Part shown: positions 63,236 through 64,000 of the stretch, piece by piece | How positions within the stretch are numbered: position 1 is the first letter of the stretch | Layout of the letters: each line of letters opens with the position of its first letter | DNA from: Aliarcobacter cryaerophilus ATCC 43158 | GTDB lineage: Bacteria > Campylobacterota > Campylobacteria > Campylobacterales > Arcobacteraceae | Assembly: GCF_003660105.1 (NCBI RefSeq) | Contig: NZ_CP032823.1 | Span: 1,860,001 to 1,924,000 of the forward strand | Length of the DNA: 64,000 nt | Direction of reading: 5' to 3' | Translations under genes and position numbers: made by a program | The notes under the pieces: generated by a model | Database searches by the model: none | The model's input: the letters and a program-made list of their open reading frames with translations, nothing else | Told to the model about the DNA's origin: nothing

Positions 63236-64000
63236 ATGGTTGAAAGATATGCAAGAGAAGAGATGAGTTCAAAATGGACTCAAGAAGCAAGATATGCAGC
63301 TTGGCTTGAAGTTGAAAAAGCAGCTGTAAAGGCTTGGAATAAATTGGGTCTTATTCCAGATGAAGATTGTGAAAAAATAGTAAAAAATGCAAAATTTAGT
63401 GTTGAGAGAATTGAAGAGATAGAAGCTATTACAAAACACGATTTAATAGCATTTAATACAAGTGTATCTGAAAGTCTAGGAGCTGAATCACGATGGTTTC
63501 ACTATGGAATGACAAGTTCTGATGCAGTTGATACTGGAGTTGCTTTACAAATGAGAGACTCTTTAGAAATTATCATAAAAGATGTGCAAATGCTTTTAGA
63601 GAGTATCAAAAAAAGAGCAATGGAGCATAAATATACTCTAATGGTTGGAAGAAGCCACGGTATTCATGGAGAGCCAATAACTTTTGGATTAACTCTTGCT
63701 GTTTGGTATGATGAAGTTAAAAGACATCTAAAAAACCTTGAAGAGACTATGGAAGTTATTGCAGTTGGACAAATATCTGGAGCTATGGGGAATTTTGCAC
63801 ATGCGCCACTTGAACTTGAAGAGTACGCAATGGCTGAGCTTGGACTTAAACCAGAACCTTGTTCAAATCAAGTAGTTCACAGAGATAGATACGCAAGACT
63901 TGCTACAACTTTAGCACTTTTAGCTTCAAGTGTAGAAAAATTTGCAGTACAAGTAAGACATCTTCAAAGAACTGAAGTTTATGAAGCTGAGGAGTATTTT
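63236..64000 (+). CDS. purB: Adenylosuccinate lyase, N-terminal part
   Basis: The first 255 codons; the gene runs off the window. It has VERYAREEMSSKWTQEARYA, a catalytic-His segment MVGRSHGIHGEPITFGLTLA, the HYGMTSSDAVDTG block and ISGAMGNFAHAPLELEEYA. The enzyme cleaves adenylosuccinate and SAICAR, completing the purA pathway. The ATG at 63236 has GAAGGG about 8 bases upstream. No frameshift is seen in the visible part. Confidence 0.95.
   Translation, partial: MVERYAREEMSSKWTQEARYAAWLEVEKAAVKAWNKLGLIPDEDCEKIVKNAKFSVERIEEIEAITKHDLIAFNTSVSESLGAESRWFHYGMTSSDAVDTGVALQMRDSLEIIIKDVQMLLESIKKRAMEHKYTLMVGRSHGIHGEPITFGLTLAVWYDEVKRHLKNLEETMEVIAVGQISGAMGNFAHAPLELEEYAMAELGLKPEPCSNQVVHRDRYARLATTLALLASSVEKFAVQVRHLQRTEVYEAEEYF

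Overview
The window is strongly A+T-rich chromosomal DNA from a campylobacterote, most likely a member of the Arcobacteraceae (Arcobacter/Aliarcobacter group). This rests on gene content and order: a fused ispDF gene followed by an orphan response regulator and pgpA, a HisZ-type regulatory subunit, a UbiA-like prenyltransferase, an rsmI-rlmB-aminotransferase-hom run like that of Campylobacter jejuni, and short intergenic gaps. Species cannot be fixed by reading alone. No rRNA operon, complete IS element or CRISPR array was seen.

Layout. 1-4.4 kb: the 3' end of an SPFH/prohibitin-like gene, hisIE, two small regulatory-looking genes, and the ectABC ectoine operon behind two tandem dyad operators. 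4.4-7.2 kb: an Mrp/ApbC Fe-S carrier ATPase and thiC, the latter behind a TPP riboswitch and terminator. 7.3-17.5 kb: an HDOD protein, ispDF, an atypical response regulator, pgpA, prfA, rpsT, glmM, lspA, argD and a heme-type fatty-acid cis/trans isomerase. 17.6-25 kb: pyrB, pabB (apparently starting at ATA), pabC, then a leftward series with a CarA-like protein that lacks its glutaminase residues, a DUF507 gene, purA, hisZ and a class V aminotransferase. 25-29.5 kb: a YceI-MarR-YceI-dioxygenase-pirin cluster with a clear promoter/operator, ywbE and a GAPDH-family gene. 29.5-46.4 kb: housekeeping genes (purM, coaE, ccoG, pyrG, recJ, dnaE, surE, moaC, rpsU, zupT), two FlgO-family lipoproteins and a degenerate spermidine-synthase-like protein.

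About 47.36-54.89 kb is an integrated mobile element of roughly 7.5 kb. It abuts the 3' end of tRNA-Arg(UCG) and carries a P4-type tyrosine integrase, an AlpA-like regulator, a VRR-NUC nuclease, a Nu1/TerS-like protein, a possible replication initiator, a large noncoding region, several very small genes, a DUF1090 cargo gene and a small HTH regulator. The regulator sits beside four operator-like repeats spaced exactly 32 bp apart. There are no capsid, tail, large-terminase or conjugation genes. The gene set suggests a phage satellite (PICI/P4-like) or a small integrative plasmid, and it is the best candidate here for an undescribed system.

From 55 to 64 kb the chromosome resumes with a menaquinone-type prenyltransferase, miaA, rpmE, rsmI, rlmB, a periplasmic protein, an aminotransferase, hom, an RluA-family synthase and the 5' part of purB.

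Function calls come from motif and family recognition by eye. No alignments, structure predictions or database searches were run.
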